From Rheinheimera maricola (GTDB lineage: Bacteria; Pseudomonadota; Gammaproteobacteria; Enterobacterales; Alteromonadaceae), in assembly GCF_016918075.2 (NCBI RefSeq), contig NZ_JAERPS020000001.1, positions 186,001 to 250,000 of the forward strand: a stretch of DNA of 64,000 nucleotides, read 5' to 3'. Of the stretch, positions 48,036 to 55,050 are shown piece by piece; position 1 is the stretch's first letter; each line of letters begins with the position of its first letter. The notes under the pieces are model-generated. The model was not told where the DNA came from and ran no database searches. It saw only the letters and a list, made by a program, of their open reading frames with translations. Made by a program: the position numbers and the translations under genes.

Positions 48036-48614
48036 TTATCTGACGACCACCCCTAAATGGCGGGTGACGAAATAGGGGATGGTTGTTTGGCTACTGGATA
48101 TTAAGCTGTTATCCCGGGTGTTGAATAATCGCGTGTTTACCTCGATTCCGGTTGGTGCATAGATCAAGGTTCCAGTTAGTACACAGCAATAGTTAGTGCG
48201 GGTAAAGCGTGTGCGTTTCTTGCGTGAAAAAACAAAATCGCCTTTTGAATCAATTATTAACTTCCCGTTTGCTTTGGTCTCATTAACGTTGTAACCAAAC
48301 TTTTGTAGTTGGGTAATAAAATTTTCGGCCAATTGGTTACCTAAGGCATGGCTATGCGTCAGGCTCGCATCAAAATCAACAAAGGACGCAACAGCAATAG
48401 AGCCTTCTGTTGGCACTGTGCCATTGCGTTTTAACGACAGCACCATTTGTTCAACGTAATTTGCCAAGCTTAATTTGTGCCGACCAGGCGTATAACTGTC
48501 TTGGAATACATTGTTTGGATGAACAATATGATCGTAATTGCTGACTGCGCTGCTGCCGGGACAAGTCACGAGCAGCAGGCTGAATGCCAGAGCCATGGTT
48601 AATTTTTGCATCAC
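48036..48614 (-). CDS. FlgO-domain outer-membrane/periplasmic protein, third of three
   Basis: The 192-residue protein has a signal sequence. A Cys in LLVTCPG could be lipidated but lacks the usual Gly or Ala before it, so cleavage near SSA is also possible. The body is a FlgO domain: LANYVEQMVLSL, the core SIAVASFVDFDASLTHSHALGNQLAENFITQL, then GKLIIDSKGDFVFSR and the closing GIEVNTRLFNTRDN. In Vibrio, FlgO with FlgP and FlgT is needed for outer-membrane disks around the polar flagellum. This is the most downstream of three FlgO-type genes in one operon, 11 bases after the second. Confidence 0.75.
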   Translation of the reverse strand: MMQKLTMALAFSLLLVTCPGSSAVSNYDHIVHPNNVFQDSYTPGRHKLSLANYVEQMVLSLKRNGTVPTEGSIAVASFVDFDASLTHSHALGNQLAENFITQLQKFGYNVNETKANGKLIIDSKGDFVFSRKKRTRFTRTNYCCVLTGTLIYAPTGIEVNTRLFNTRDNSLISSSQTTIPYFVTRHLGVVVR

Positions 48615-48625
48615 CTGTTCCTCAC

Positions 48626-49300
48626 TTAGCGGCCTTTTATCAGCGGTGTCGTATTGACTACTTCGCTTGGGAGCAAAGCATCTATAACTTGGCGGGGTAC
48701 CAGGCTTTGAGCGGAGGCAACCACGACTTTGCTATCAAACTGCACCATTCGAGCATTGATTAATATTCCGTCTTTGTGGTTGGCCAAAGTACCACCCACA
48801 GCAAAGCGAGCTGCAAGGTTACCACCAAGCTCTTCATAATTACGGCTTAGCACCAAATCGCCAGTGTTGGTAACGCGAATATAGTCCGTGACTTTAAAAT
48901 CCAGTACTGTAATACCGGCGTTATGTAACTCGTGCATAAAGCTTTCGGCAATTTGATTACCCAACATTGACGCCTGATTATAGTCAGTATCCAAATAGAG
49001 GAAGCTGGCCACTGCTACCGGTGTTTGCTCGGTTACGCTTTGCATGCCGATTAACATGTCTTGCATCATGCCGCGAATATAGTGATGAATGGTAATTCGA
49101 TCTACCGTGTCGCGGCTGTTATCCGGCATGATGCTGACAAACTTTGCCGGCTGAAATTGTGCAGGAGTCGCTACCGCGCGCTCTTTTGCGGGCCGCTCTG
49201 CATTAACTGACATATGCGGTTTCGGCTGTTGGCTGGCTGATGGTGGCGTACTGCAGGCAGTGAGTGTCAGCATAGTCATGCTAAGTAATATTGTTTTCAT
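48626..49300 (-). CDS. flgO: FlgO-family lipoprotein, second of three
   Basis: The 224-residue precursor has lipobox LTAC (Cys at residue 16). A low-complexity linker reaches about residue 50, and a full FlgO domain then runs from HHYIRGMMQDMLIGM through TPVAVASFLYLDTDYNQASMLGNQIAESFMHEL, GDLVLSRNYEEL and DGILINARMVQFDSKVV. Of the three tandem paralogues it is closest in layout to the characterised FlgO lipoprotein, which Vibrio cholerae needs for full flagellar function and which is placed at the outer membrane; the symbol is given with that limit. It is co-transcribed with the other two (9 and 11 bases apart). Confidence 0.8.
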   Translation of the reverse strand: MKTILLSMTMLTLTACSTPPSASQQPKPHMSVNAERPAKERAVATPAQFQPAKFVSIMPDNSRDTVDRITIHHYIRGMMQDMLIGMQSVTEQTPVAVASFLYLDTDYNQASMLGNQIAESFMHELHNAGITVLDFKVTDYIRVTNTGDLVLSRNYEELGGNLAARFAVGGTLANHKDGILINARMVQFDSKVVVASAQSLVPRQVIDALLPSEVVNTTPLIKGR

Positions 49301-49309
49301 GTCGACTCC

Positions 49310-49918
49310 TTATTGGCCAGTACGATACAGTTTGCCAGCTCTAAGTTGAACCGTGCCTCTGCTCCAGAACACATTAAGCGGTATTTCGGTTGTAGCGGCA
49401 GCGACAACCTGGCTAAGTCGGGTATTGATTAGCCGGGTATTGACAAAGTAGGCATGTTGTTGAGGCAACATAGTGCCGGTTAACAGGTAATCTGCCTGCA
49501 CATTTTGCCGGTTGTGAGCTTCACGAGATAGCACAAGTTCTGCTTCTGATGTCTGCATAATATTTTCATCCCAACGGATTTCGACAACATCAAAGCCGCT
49601 TTGTGTCAGTAATGTCATGATGCTTTCCTGTAGTTGCAAACCCAATTCAGGTGCGATGTCTGCACTTACTTTCTGTTGTAAATTATTTGCCAGCACATAG
49701 GTAGCAACTGCGACTGTGCTACCTCGCGGCAGCGAAGCGGTACTTTGCAGCATTTGCATAACGATGTCGCCGGCATACTGATGCACCGAGTAAGGTGCGA
49801 TACCTTCTGGTAGCATTGGTCGGGGAGCCGACGTGGTGCTGCTTTCTGACAGTCCAGAGTCAATAGCCGTTGCGCAACCGGCTAATATTAACGCCAGCAA
49901 ACCAATCATTATCTGCAT
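49310..49918 (-). CDS. FlgO-domain lipoprotein, first of three
   Basis: The precursor has a clear lipoprotein signal with lipobox LAGC (Cys at residue 15 of the ATG start). The FlgO-like domain spans about 45-195: VHQYAGDIVMQML, STVAVATYVLANN, an ELGLQLQESIMTLLTQSGFDV helix-turn, ELVLSREAHNRQNV and FVNTRLINTRLSQV. It is the most divergent of the three. The frame opens at a TTG (49942), but ATG 49918 with AGG 7 bases upstream is preferred. The gene heads the operon and has a sigma-54-type site about 60 bases upstream of the start. Confidence 0.72.
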   Translation of the reverse strand: MQIMIGLLALILAGCATAIDSGLSESSTTSAPRPMLPEGIAPYSVHQYAGDIVMQMLQSTASLPRGSTVAVATYVLANNLQQKVSADIAPELGLQLQESIMTLLTQSGFDVVEIRWDENIMQTSEAELVLSREAHNRQNVQADYLLTGTMLPQQHAYFVNTRLINTRLSQVVAAATTEIPLNVFWSRGTVQLRAGKLYRTGQ

Positions 49919-49978
49919 GGTAGTACCTGCTTTATTATTCAATTAAGTTTTACTGCTGCTTTGCAGTACATTTCCATA

Positions 49979-49994
49979 AGCAATAAACAGACCA
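49979..49994 (-). promoter_or_regulatory. candidate sigma-54 promoter for the flgO-type operon
   Basis: On the minus strand TGGTCTGTTTATTGCT has GG and GC separated by exactly 10 bases, with a perfect TTGCT at -12. The -24 element keeps TGG but not CAC. The predicted start would be about 50 bases before the first FlgO-type start codon. Confidence 0.55.
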
Positions 49995-50162
49995 ATATTA
50001 GCACTTCTGCCGGATGGCTGGGTTAATATAGCTTACGCGGTAAGCGTTTGATGCTATTTAATACGGTGCTTAACTCGACAATTGCGCAGTTCAATACTGG
50101 TAATAGGCAGTTTAAAGCAGGTATTATCAATTTTAATTGCTTTATCAAAGGAAAGTTACCAT

Positions 50163-52187
50163 ATGGACACACTTAGTGCTGTAGCACTGGTCAGAAGCCT
50201 CTCTGCTCAACGCTGTCCTGTCACCTTGCTAAATGGCTTGATTGATTGGCTCAGTTACAGTGAATTCGGTAACGATCCTGCACAGCGGGCTGGAAAACTA
50301 CGCGATGCTCTGCAGACAAATCCCCGTCATGCTGCCGAATTAGGTGAAGTACTTTTTAGTTGGTTGGGACAAGTGAACATTTATCCGGCTTTGGTTAACC
50401 TTGGTTTATTTTCCCGCTCCGGCTTTTTTCGGGAAATGGCCTCGCGCTTATATGAACGATTAAATCCGGCGCCACATGACCAAAATGATTTTGCAGATGT
50501 GCTGGTGCAGATGTGTGATGGCAAAAGTGATGCACAATGGCTGCAAAAGCTGAACAAAGACGATTTATTGGCATGTTTTAGTCTGGTTGCTGCACAAGTT
50601 AGTCCGGCTACTGTTGAAAAAATGACGGCGCACTTTCGTGAGGAAAGTTTATACGCGCTGGAGATGCTGGCTATTTGGGTTGCAGCAGAGGAAATAGAGC
50701 CGGATCTGATGAGGTTAGACAGGCGTTTGAGCAGCATTGATTCACCTTTTATTGCCCTTAGCCGCGAGATGAATTTGCTGGTAGAAAGTGGCCGCAAGCA
50801 GCTCGTTTCGCCAGATGCCGACTTGCTGGACACCGCACATTTGCAGGTTATGATGCAGCAATCCCGGGAGCAGGTAGAACGGTTACGCCGACGTGGTGCC
50901 GGCCTTGGTAGTTCAGTGTCAGTGGCACATTTATTGGAACGATTGGAGCAAACACTAGACCGGATAGACATGTTAATGGATGTTCTAACCAGCGACGTGA
51001 GCAAGCAAAATAGCAAAGTACAGTCTATGTTAATGCTGCTGGTCGAGGCCAGTGGTGAGCACAATAGTATTTCAGCGTTGTGGCGCAGCAGCACGCAAAT
51101 GCTGTCAAAAAGTATCACCATCAATAAAAGTGGTCATGGCGAGCACTACATTACCCGCAACCGCAGTGAGTTTTTCACTTTGATGCGATCGGCCGCCGGA
51201 GCCGGTATTGTTATTGCTTTGATGGCATTGTTAAAAATTTATTTGCAAAGTCTCGGCCTGAGCGCCTTAAACAACGCGGTGTTGGCAAGTTTGAACTATG
51301 GTTTGGGTTTTGTATTAATACACATATTGCATTTTACCATTGCCACTAAACAGCCAGCGATGACAGCCGCCAGTTTTGCACTGGAGGTAGAGCGTGGAGA
51401 AAACGGCAAAGCAGTAAATCGTAAACTTGCGGCGTTGTTAATAGATGTAAACCGTTCACAGTGGGCTGCGGTATGGGGGAATGTCAGTAGTGCTATTTTA
51501 CTTGCCAGTACAATAGCGCTGTGTGCACTGTGGTGGTCTGGACAGCCGCTTTTGTCTACAGAAGTTGTGGCGTATCAACTTAAATCCTTGTCGCCGTTTA
51601 CTGGGTTGGCGCTGTTCTACGCCGCTATCGCGGGGGTTTGGTTATTCTGCGCTGGTATTATTGCCGGCTTCTTTGACAATAGGGCTAATTGTCTTGAATT
51701 GCGCTTACGACTGTTTCATCACCCTGTATTAAAACGGCTGCTGTCAGACCATCGACGTAAGCAGCTTGCCGATTATCTACATGATAATTATGGTGCTTTG
51801 GCCGGTAACTTTTTCTTTGGTGTGCTATTAGGTATGACGGGTTATATTGGTTTTTTAACTGGCTTACCTTTAGATATTCGTCATGTTGCTTTTTCTTCAG
51901 CGAACCTGGGTTACAGCGCCATAAGTGGTGAACTTGGCATACTTAATTTCCTGTTACAGCTGCTGTTTGTGCTGATGATTGGCTTTGTCAATCTTTGGGT
52001 GAGTTTTACGTTGGCACTCGCTATCGCATTACGTGCCAGGGGCACGCGGATCAGCCGTTTGCGTTTACTGTTAAAGAGTTTGTGGGAGCAAGCGAAGCAA
52101 CAACCATTGCACTTGTTTTTTCCGGTAGAGTTAATGCGACAAACGCTGAACGACAGTGATAAAGCCGAAGTGAAAACGCAAAAGTAA
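50163..52187 (+). CDS. Gcr/SpecificRecomb family membrane protein (misnamed site-specific recombinase)
   Basis: The product has a helical cytoplasmic N-terminal half (about residues 1-330), including a coiled-coil-like stretch (MMQQSREQVERLRRRGAGL). The C-terminal half has about six membrane helices. It matches the family usually annotated as site-specific recombinase Gcr (Pfam SpecificRecomb). I see none of the Arg-His-Arg-Tyr or Ser catalytic signatures of known recombinases, and a multi-pass membrane protein is an unlikely recombinase. The frame is open from 50082, but ATG 50163 with AAAGGA upstream is preferred. It is divergent from the FlgO operon and ends 2 bases before tRNA-Arg. Confidence 0.75.
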   Translation: MDTLSAVALVRSLSAQRCPVTLLNGLIDWLSYSEFGNDPAQRAGKLRDALQTNPRHAAELGEVLFSWLGQVNIYPALVNLGLFSRSGFFREMASRLYERLNPAPHDQNDFADVLVQMCDGKSDAQWLQKLNKDDLLACFSLVAAQVSPATVEKMTAHFREESLYALEMLAIWVAAEEIEPDLMRLDRRLSSIDSPFIALSREMNLLVESGRKQLVSPDADLLDTAHLQVMMQQSREQVERLRRRGAGLGSSVSVAHLLERLEQTLDRIDMLMDVLTSDVSKQNSKVQSMLMLLVEASGEHNSISALWRSSTQMLSKSITINKSGHGEHYITRNRSEFFTLMRSAAGAGIVIALMALLKIYLQSLGLSALNNAVLASLNYGLGFVLIHILHFTIATKQPAMTAASFALEVERGENGKAVNRKLAALLIDVNRSQWAAVWGNVSSAILLASTIALCALWWSGQPLLSTEVVAYQLKSLSPFTGLALFYAAIAGVWLFCAGIIAGFFDNRANCLELRLRLFHHPVLKRLLSDHRRKQLADYLHDNYGALAGNFFFGVLLGMTGYIGFLTGLPLDIRHVAFSSANLGYSAISGELGILNFLLQLLFVLMIGFVNLWVSFTLALAIALRARGTRISRLRLLLKSLWEQAKQQPLHLFFPVELMRQTLNDSDKAEVKTQK

Positions 52188-52189
52188 AC

Positions 52190-52264
52190 TGGCTGCCCCA
52201 GCAGGAATCGAACCTGCAACTGCCCCTTAGGAGGGGGCCGTTATATCCATTTAACTATGGGGCA
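52190..52264 (-). tRNA. tRNA-Arg (anticodon CCT)
   Basis: The minus strand folds as a complete cloverleaf with encoded CCA. The acceptor stem pairs TGCCCCA with TGGGGCA, followed by discriminator G and CCA. The D stem is GTTA/TAAC, and the anticodon stem GCCCC/GGGGC carries loop CTCCTAA with anticodon CCT. The T stem is GCAGG/CCTGC with loop TTCGATT. It reads the AGG codon. The 3' end lies 2 bases after the stop of the convergent Gcr-type gene. Confidence 0.95.
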
Positions 52265-52312
52265 ACGGCGCCGGAGTGTATCAGACCTGATTATTATTGT
52301 GAACTAAACAGA

Positions 52313-53452
52313 TCACTGTTCGCTGTTTTTACGCACACTAATAATGTCGCCGCTCTGAATATGTTGTAAAAACTTGCCATCGTCGGCAGTGGCCCAGGCA
52401 TTGCGTTCTGATACGCTGCTGACGGTTAGTTTAAGCTGGCTGTTTAGCAAGTGTTTGACCGCGGGTGTCGTTGGCTGGCGCTGCAACTGGAATAGTTCGA
52501 GACTGTCACCCATATGCAGGCCGTGCTGTTTACCCAAATTCAGCATAATCCGGCTACCTTTAACTTGTAATACTGAGCTCAGCAGTGGCTTGCACGCGAG
52601 TTGTCGCTGTATGTCCTCGGCGATGATTTGCAACAGCTGATCTATTTTCTGGCCGTAAGCCATGTTCCAAAAGGCCTGGCTGTGGCTGGATGGTGTGCTT
52701 TGCTCTTGGTAAGGCCACGGCGCGCTGGTGCGGTACTCTTGTTGGTATACTGTGGTTTGTTCAAATAAGTCAAACAAGGCTACTTCTATTGAGAAGTGGC
52801 GTTCTTTGACCTTTTGCTGCCAAAAGCCACCGCTAGCTTGACCCAAGGACATGTCGTTTATCTGTGCGCTGATGATGTACTGATGGCCTTGATTAAATAA
52901 CTGTTCGGTGGTGGGGTATACCAACGCTGACGGCAAAACCGGTTGGGCCAACAGCTGTAGCGTGGCTGCTGGGCTGTAGTCACGCAAATGCCGTTCCAGT
53001 TGTGTAGTAGCATGCTCACCGAGTTTAAACAAATCACCATGCACCGCATCTTGTCTGGCCTTTAGCTGAAGCTGCGGTAACAGTACAGGTTTGCTGAAGC
53101 TATTGTTACTGCAGTTATCACTCTGGGCTTCAATATATAGCCGTAACGTGATGGTTAGCATATTGTTTTCATGCTGTTCGGTTAATAGTTGCAGCTGGCT
53201 GATTTCGCCATTGCTTATAAAACCCAGTCGCTCTTGTTGCAATACACCATTAACTAGCTGCTGAGTGCTACTTAAACTGGCCCCGGCGAATAATGCGGCA
53301 CGTTTAATTGCATCGTCTATCGCGGCTTGGCGTGCTTGTTCAATGTTACCCTGTTCAATTACAGCTTGACCGGTAGTCTCATACCAATCTGCTGCGGCGT
53401 AAGGATTAAAAAGGGCGGCGACAAAAATAGCCAGTAATGCGTACTGTTTCAT
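52313..53452 (-). CDS. flgT: flagellar assembly protein FlgT (H-ring/T-ring support)
   Basis: FlgT builds the H-ring of polar sodium-type flagella and helps place the stator-associated T-ring. The precursor has a signal peptide ending near AAA (residue 21). An N-terminal domain (DWYETTGQAVIEQGNIEQARQAAIDDAIKRA) is typical of the FlgT/LPP20-like fold. A middle domain runs around 140-300, and a C-terminal SH3-like domain carries IMLNLGKQHGLHMGDSLELF near residue 325. The frame opens at 53494, but ATG 53452 gives the signal peptide at the start; its ribosome-binding site is weak. A sigma-54-type site lies about 37 bases before it, and flgP is divergent. Confidence 0.9.
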   Translation of the reverse strand: MKQYALLAIFVAALFNPYAAADWYETTGQAVIEQGNIEQARQAAIDDAIKRAALFAGASLSSTQQLVNGVLQQERLGFISNGEISQLQLLTEQHENNMLTITLRLYIEAQSDNCSNNSFSKPVLLPQLQLKARQDAVHGDLFKLGEHATTQLERHLRDYSPAATLQLLAQPVLPSALVYPTTEQLFNQGHQYIISAQINDMSLGQASGGFWQQKVKERHFSIEVALFDLFEQTTVYQQEYRTSAPWPYQEQSTPSSHSQAFWNMAYGQKIDQLLQIIAEDIQRQLACKPLLSSVLQVKGSRIMLNLGKQHGLHMGDSLELFQLQRQPTTPAVKHLLNSQLKLTVSSVSERNAWATADDGKFLQHIQSGDIISVRKNSEQ

Positions 53453-53488
53453 ATAAGCTCGGTGTTTTATTGGCACTGTAAGCAAGCT

Positions 53489-53505
53489 AAGCAAAATGTA
53501 TGCCT
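53489..53505 (-). promoter_or_regulatory. candidate sigma-54 promoter for flgT
   Basis: On the minus strand AGGCATACATTTTGCTT has GG and GC exactly 10 bases apart, a good GGCA at -24 and a perfect TTGCT at -12. The predicted transcript start lies about 27 bases before the FlgT ATG. Confidence 0.65.
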
Positions 53506-53571
53506 TTTAACAGATAGTTTTATTGCCAAGATGGATCCTTAGTGGTTATGCACAGCCAATCTATTAAAGGC

Positions 53572-53587
53572 TGGCTTGATTCTTGCT
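53572..53587 (+). promoter_or_regulatory. candidate sigma-54 promoter for flgP
   Basis: TGGCTTGATTCTTGCT has GG and GC 10 bases apart, TGGC at -24 and TTGCT at -12. It lies 99 bases before the flgP ATG, so the leader would be about 90 bases long and would contain a hairpin. Confidence 0.68.
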
Positions 53588-53652
53588 GAATGGATCTGAT
53601 TGCTTATCGCTAGATTGCAAAGACTAGCGTTATCCTCCAGCTGATTAACGTT

Positions 53653-53674
53653 GGTACAGTGCTATGACTGTACC
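53653..53674 (+). promoter_or_regulatory. inverted repeat in the flgP leader
   Basis: GGTACAGT, GCTATG, ACTGTACC is a perfect 8+8 repeat whose right arm ends 2 bases before the flgP Shine-Dalgarno GGGAG. As RNA it forms a hairpin beside the ribosome-binding site; as DNA it could be an operator. Confidence 0.5.
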
Positions 53675-53686
53675 TTGGGAGACAAA

Positions 53687-54148
53687 ATGAAACCTTGTTA
53701 TCTATTATTGCTACCGATGTTCTGCGCTGTAACTGGCTGTTCTTCATTTGCAAACCGGCATATCGAGTACCAACAGGTAACACCGGAGGTGTTTCCAGTG
53801 CTGACGGCAGTGGGGTATGCGCCGATTAGTTTGCAGCTCGGCCAAACCGGCGAGCACAAAATGCTACAAGCGATGAAAGCGTCGAAGTTAGAGGCATACA
53901 AGGAGTTAACTGAGCAGGTTTACGGCCAAAAAATTGACGCGCGCAATGAGCTTAGATCGATGGTGCTGACCGATGAACGGCTGTCAACGTCGGTAAAAGG
54001 CATAATAAGTGGTGCCAGAGTGGTAAAAACCTATGCTGTTGAAGATGTCTATATTACTGAGCTTGAACTGGATTTTAAGCAGGTTTATAACTTGTACCAG
54101 AATACTCAGCCAAGACAAACGATAAAAAGTGTACGCTATTATTACTAA
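53687..54148 (+). CDS. flgP: flagellar outer-membrane lipoprotein FlgP (LPP20 family)
   Basis: FlgP is an outer-membrane lipoprotein that in Vibrio and Campylobacter forms disks around the flagellar base. The precursor of about 153 residues has lipobox VTGC, then the LPP20/FlgP region VLTAVGYAPISLQLGQTGEHKMLQAMKASKLEAYKELTEQVYGQKI, the family's best-conserved segment, and ends in a short beta strand. The frame is open back to 53651, but ATG 53687 has GGGAG 5 bases upstream. It is divergent from flgT, converges with flgN, and is not adjacent to the FlgO-type genes, unlike the flgOP pair of Vibrio. Confidence 0.9.
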   Translation: MKPCYLLLLPMFCAVTGCSSFANRHIEYQQVTPEVFPVLTAVGYAPISLQLGQTGEHKMLQAMKASKLEAYKELTEQVYGQKIDARNELRSMVLTDERLSTSVKGIISGARVVKTYAVEDVYITELELDFKQVYNLYQNTQPRQTIKSVRYYY

Positions 54149-54196
54149 ATAGCGAGGTTGTTCTTGCAGTGCTATGTGGTATCTTTGATTAGCTGA

Positions 54197-54217
54197 ACAC
54201 TGCTTGCAGCGCAGTGT
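54197..54217. terminator. stem-loop between convergent flgP and flgN
   Basis: ACACTGC, a 7-base loop and GCAGTGT form a stem that extends imperfectly into GAACACTGC and GCAGTGTCCAGTTC. It sits 48 bases after flgP and 6 bases after flgN on the minus strand. No U-tract is evident. Confidence 0.4.
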
Positions 54218-54222
54218 CCAGT

Positions 54223-54657
54223 TCAGGCCTTTACACCTTTACCTTTACTATCTACGGCCGGTTTACCTTTACTGGTGTAAGTCAGCCCTGCTTTGCCGCG
54301 GCTGGATAATAACTCAGTTTTAAATCTTGCCAGTGTAAGCTGGCTTTGCTCCAGTGTTAGCTGGTTAATATCATTCTGGGTTTTGCACTCATTGAGCTGA
54401 GCATCGAGGCTGGCAACTTGTTGTACAAACCAGGGGGCTGATTTGTGGGTCGCTATGTCATCAGAAACGGCTAGCGCAGCGTCGTTATCCTGCAGCTGTT
54501 GTAGTGTGGTGAGTTTTTCTTGGGTAATGTGCTCCAGCGCACTAACGTCGCGGCTGGCAAGCGCGGCAATTTCCTGCCGTAATAACAAAAGCAGCTCGTC
54601 CAGTAGCTGCTTTTGCTGGTCTAATAAGGCGGTGATGTGGTGACTAGTGTCGGTCAT
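54223..54657 (-). CDS. flgN: flagellar chaperone FlgN
   Basis: FlgN is the cytoplasmic export chaperone for the hook-filament junction proteins FlgK and FlgL. The 144-residue protein is mostly alpha-helical and strongly amphipathic, with a long coiled stretch (LLDQQKQLLDELLLLLRQEI) at the start and LTLEQSQLTLARFKTEL near residue 105. It ends in a Gly/Lys-rich tail (SKGKPAVDSKGKGVK). Identity rests on size, helix pattern and its ATGA overlap with flgM upstream, the universal flgMN arrangement. It converges with flgP at a weak hairpin. Confidence 0.85.
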   Translation of the reverse strand: MTDTSHHITALLDQQKQLLDELLLLLRQEIAALASRDVSALEHITQEKLTTLQQLQDNDAALAVSDDIATHKSAPWFVQQVASLDAQLNECKTQNDINQLTLEQSQLTLARFKTELLSSRGKAGLTYTSKGKPAVDSKGKGVKA

Positions 54658-54974
54658 TTTTTACCGAACAACTCACTCTCAAACTGCACAATACGTCGTG
54701 CCAGTTGTTCTACGTTAACCTTATATCGGCCTTCAGCAATCGCCTGTTTAATCTTGTCGACTTTTTCCTGATCGATGCCTGAACTACCGTTGGCTTTTTC
54801 CGTCAGCTTTGAAAACTGCTGAGCCTGTGGTGTAATCGACACTGAATCCTGCTTTTGCGTTGCGTTTTGGGCAACATTTTGCTGCAGCGTCGTTTGTTGA
54901 CGCTGAACATTTTGCTCAACTTTATCATTTTTAACTTGCGAGCTGTTCTGCAAGTTATTGATATTAATAGCCAT
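54654..54974 (-). CDS. flgM: anti-sigma-28 factor FlgM
   Basis: FlgM holds sigma-28 (FliA) inactive until the hook-basal body is finished, then is exported. The 106-residue protein has a low-complexity, Gln/Asn-rich, disordered N-terminal half. The conserved C-terminal sigma-binding part carries DQEKVDKIKQAIAEGRYKV followed by LARRIVQFESELF, the family signature. The start is ATG 54974 with GAGG 7 bases upstream. A nearly perfect sigma-28 promoter lies about 45 bases before it, and flgN overlaps its end. Confidence 0.93.
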   Translation of the reverse strand: MAININNLQNSSQVKNDKVEQNVQRQQTTLQQNVAQNATQKQDSVSITPQAQQFSKLTEKANGSSGIDQEKVDKIKQAIAEGRYKVNVEQLARRIVQFESELFGKK

Positions 54975-55015
54975 GCTAGTACCTCATCACCTTAATACAG
55001 TTCCTTATGCACAGG

Positions 55016-55042
55016 TTAACGGCATTCAACAGCAAAACTTTA
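55016..55042 (-). promoter_or_regulatory. sigma-28 (FliA) promoter for flgM
   Basis: On the minus strand TAAAGTTT, an 11-base spacer, and GCCGTTAA match the consensus TAAAGTTT-N11-GCCGATAA at 15 of 16 positions with exact spacing. The predicted start lies about 35 bases before the flgM ATG. This fits the autoregulatory late-class expression of flgM known in other bacteria. Confidence 0.9.
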
Positions 55043-55050
55043 GTATTTAT

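Noticed and set aside
50381..51124. 247-codon antisense frame within the Gcr-type gene
   Set aside because: Ser/Cys/Arg-rich shadow translation with no recognisable motif; the plus-strand product is a known family.
52187..52264. tRNA-Arg next to a gene labelled recombinase, as a possible genomic island boundary
   Set aside because: No integrase motif in the neighbour, no direct repeat of the tRNA 3' end nearby and core flagellar genes on both sides.
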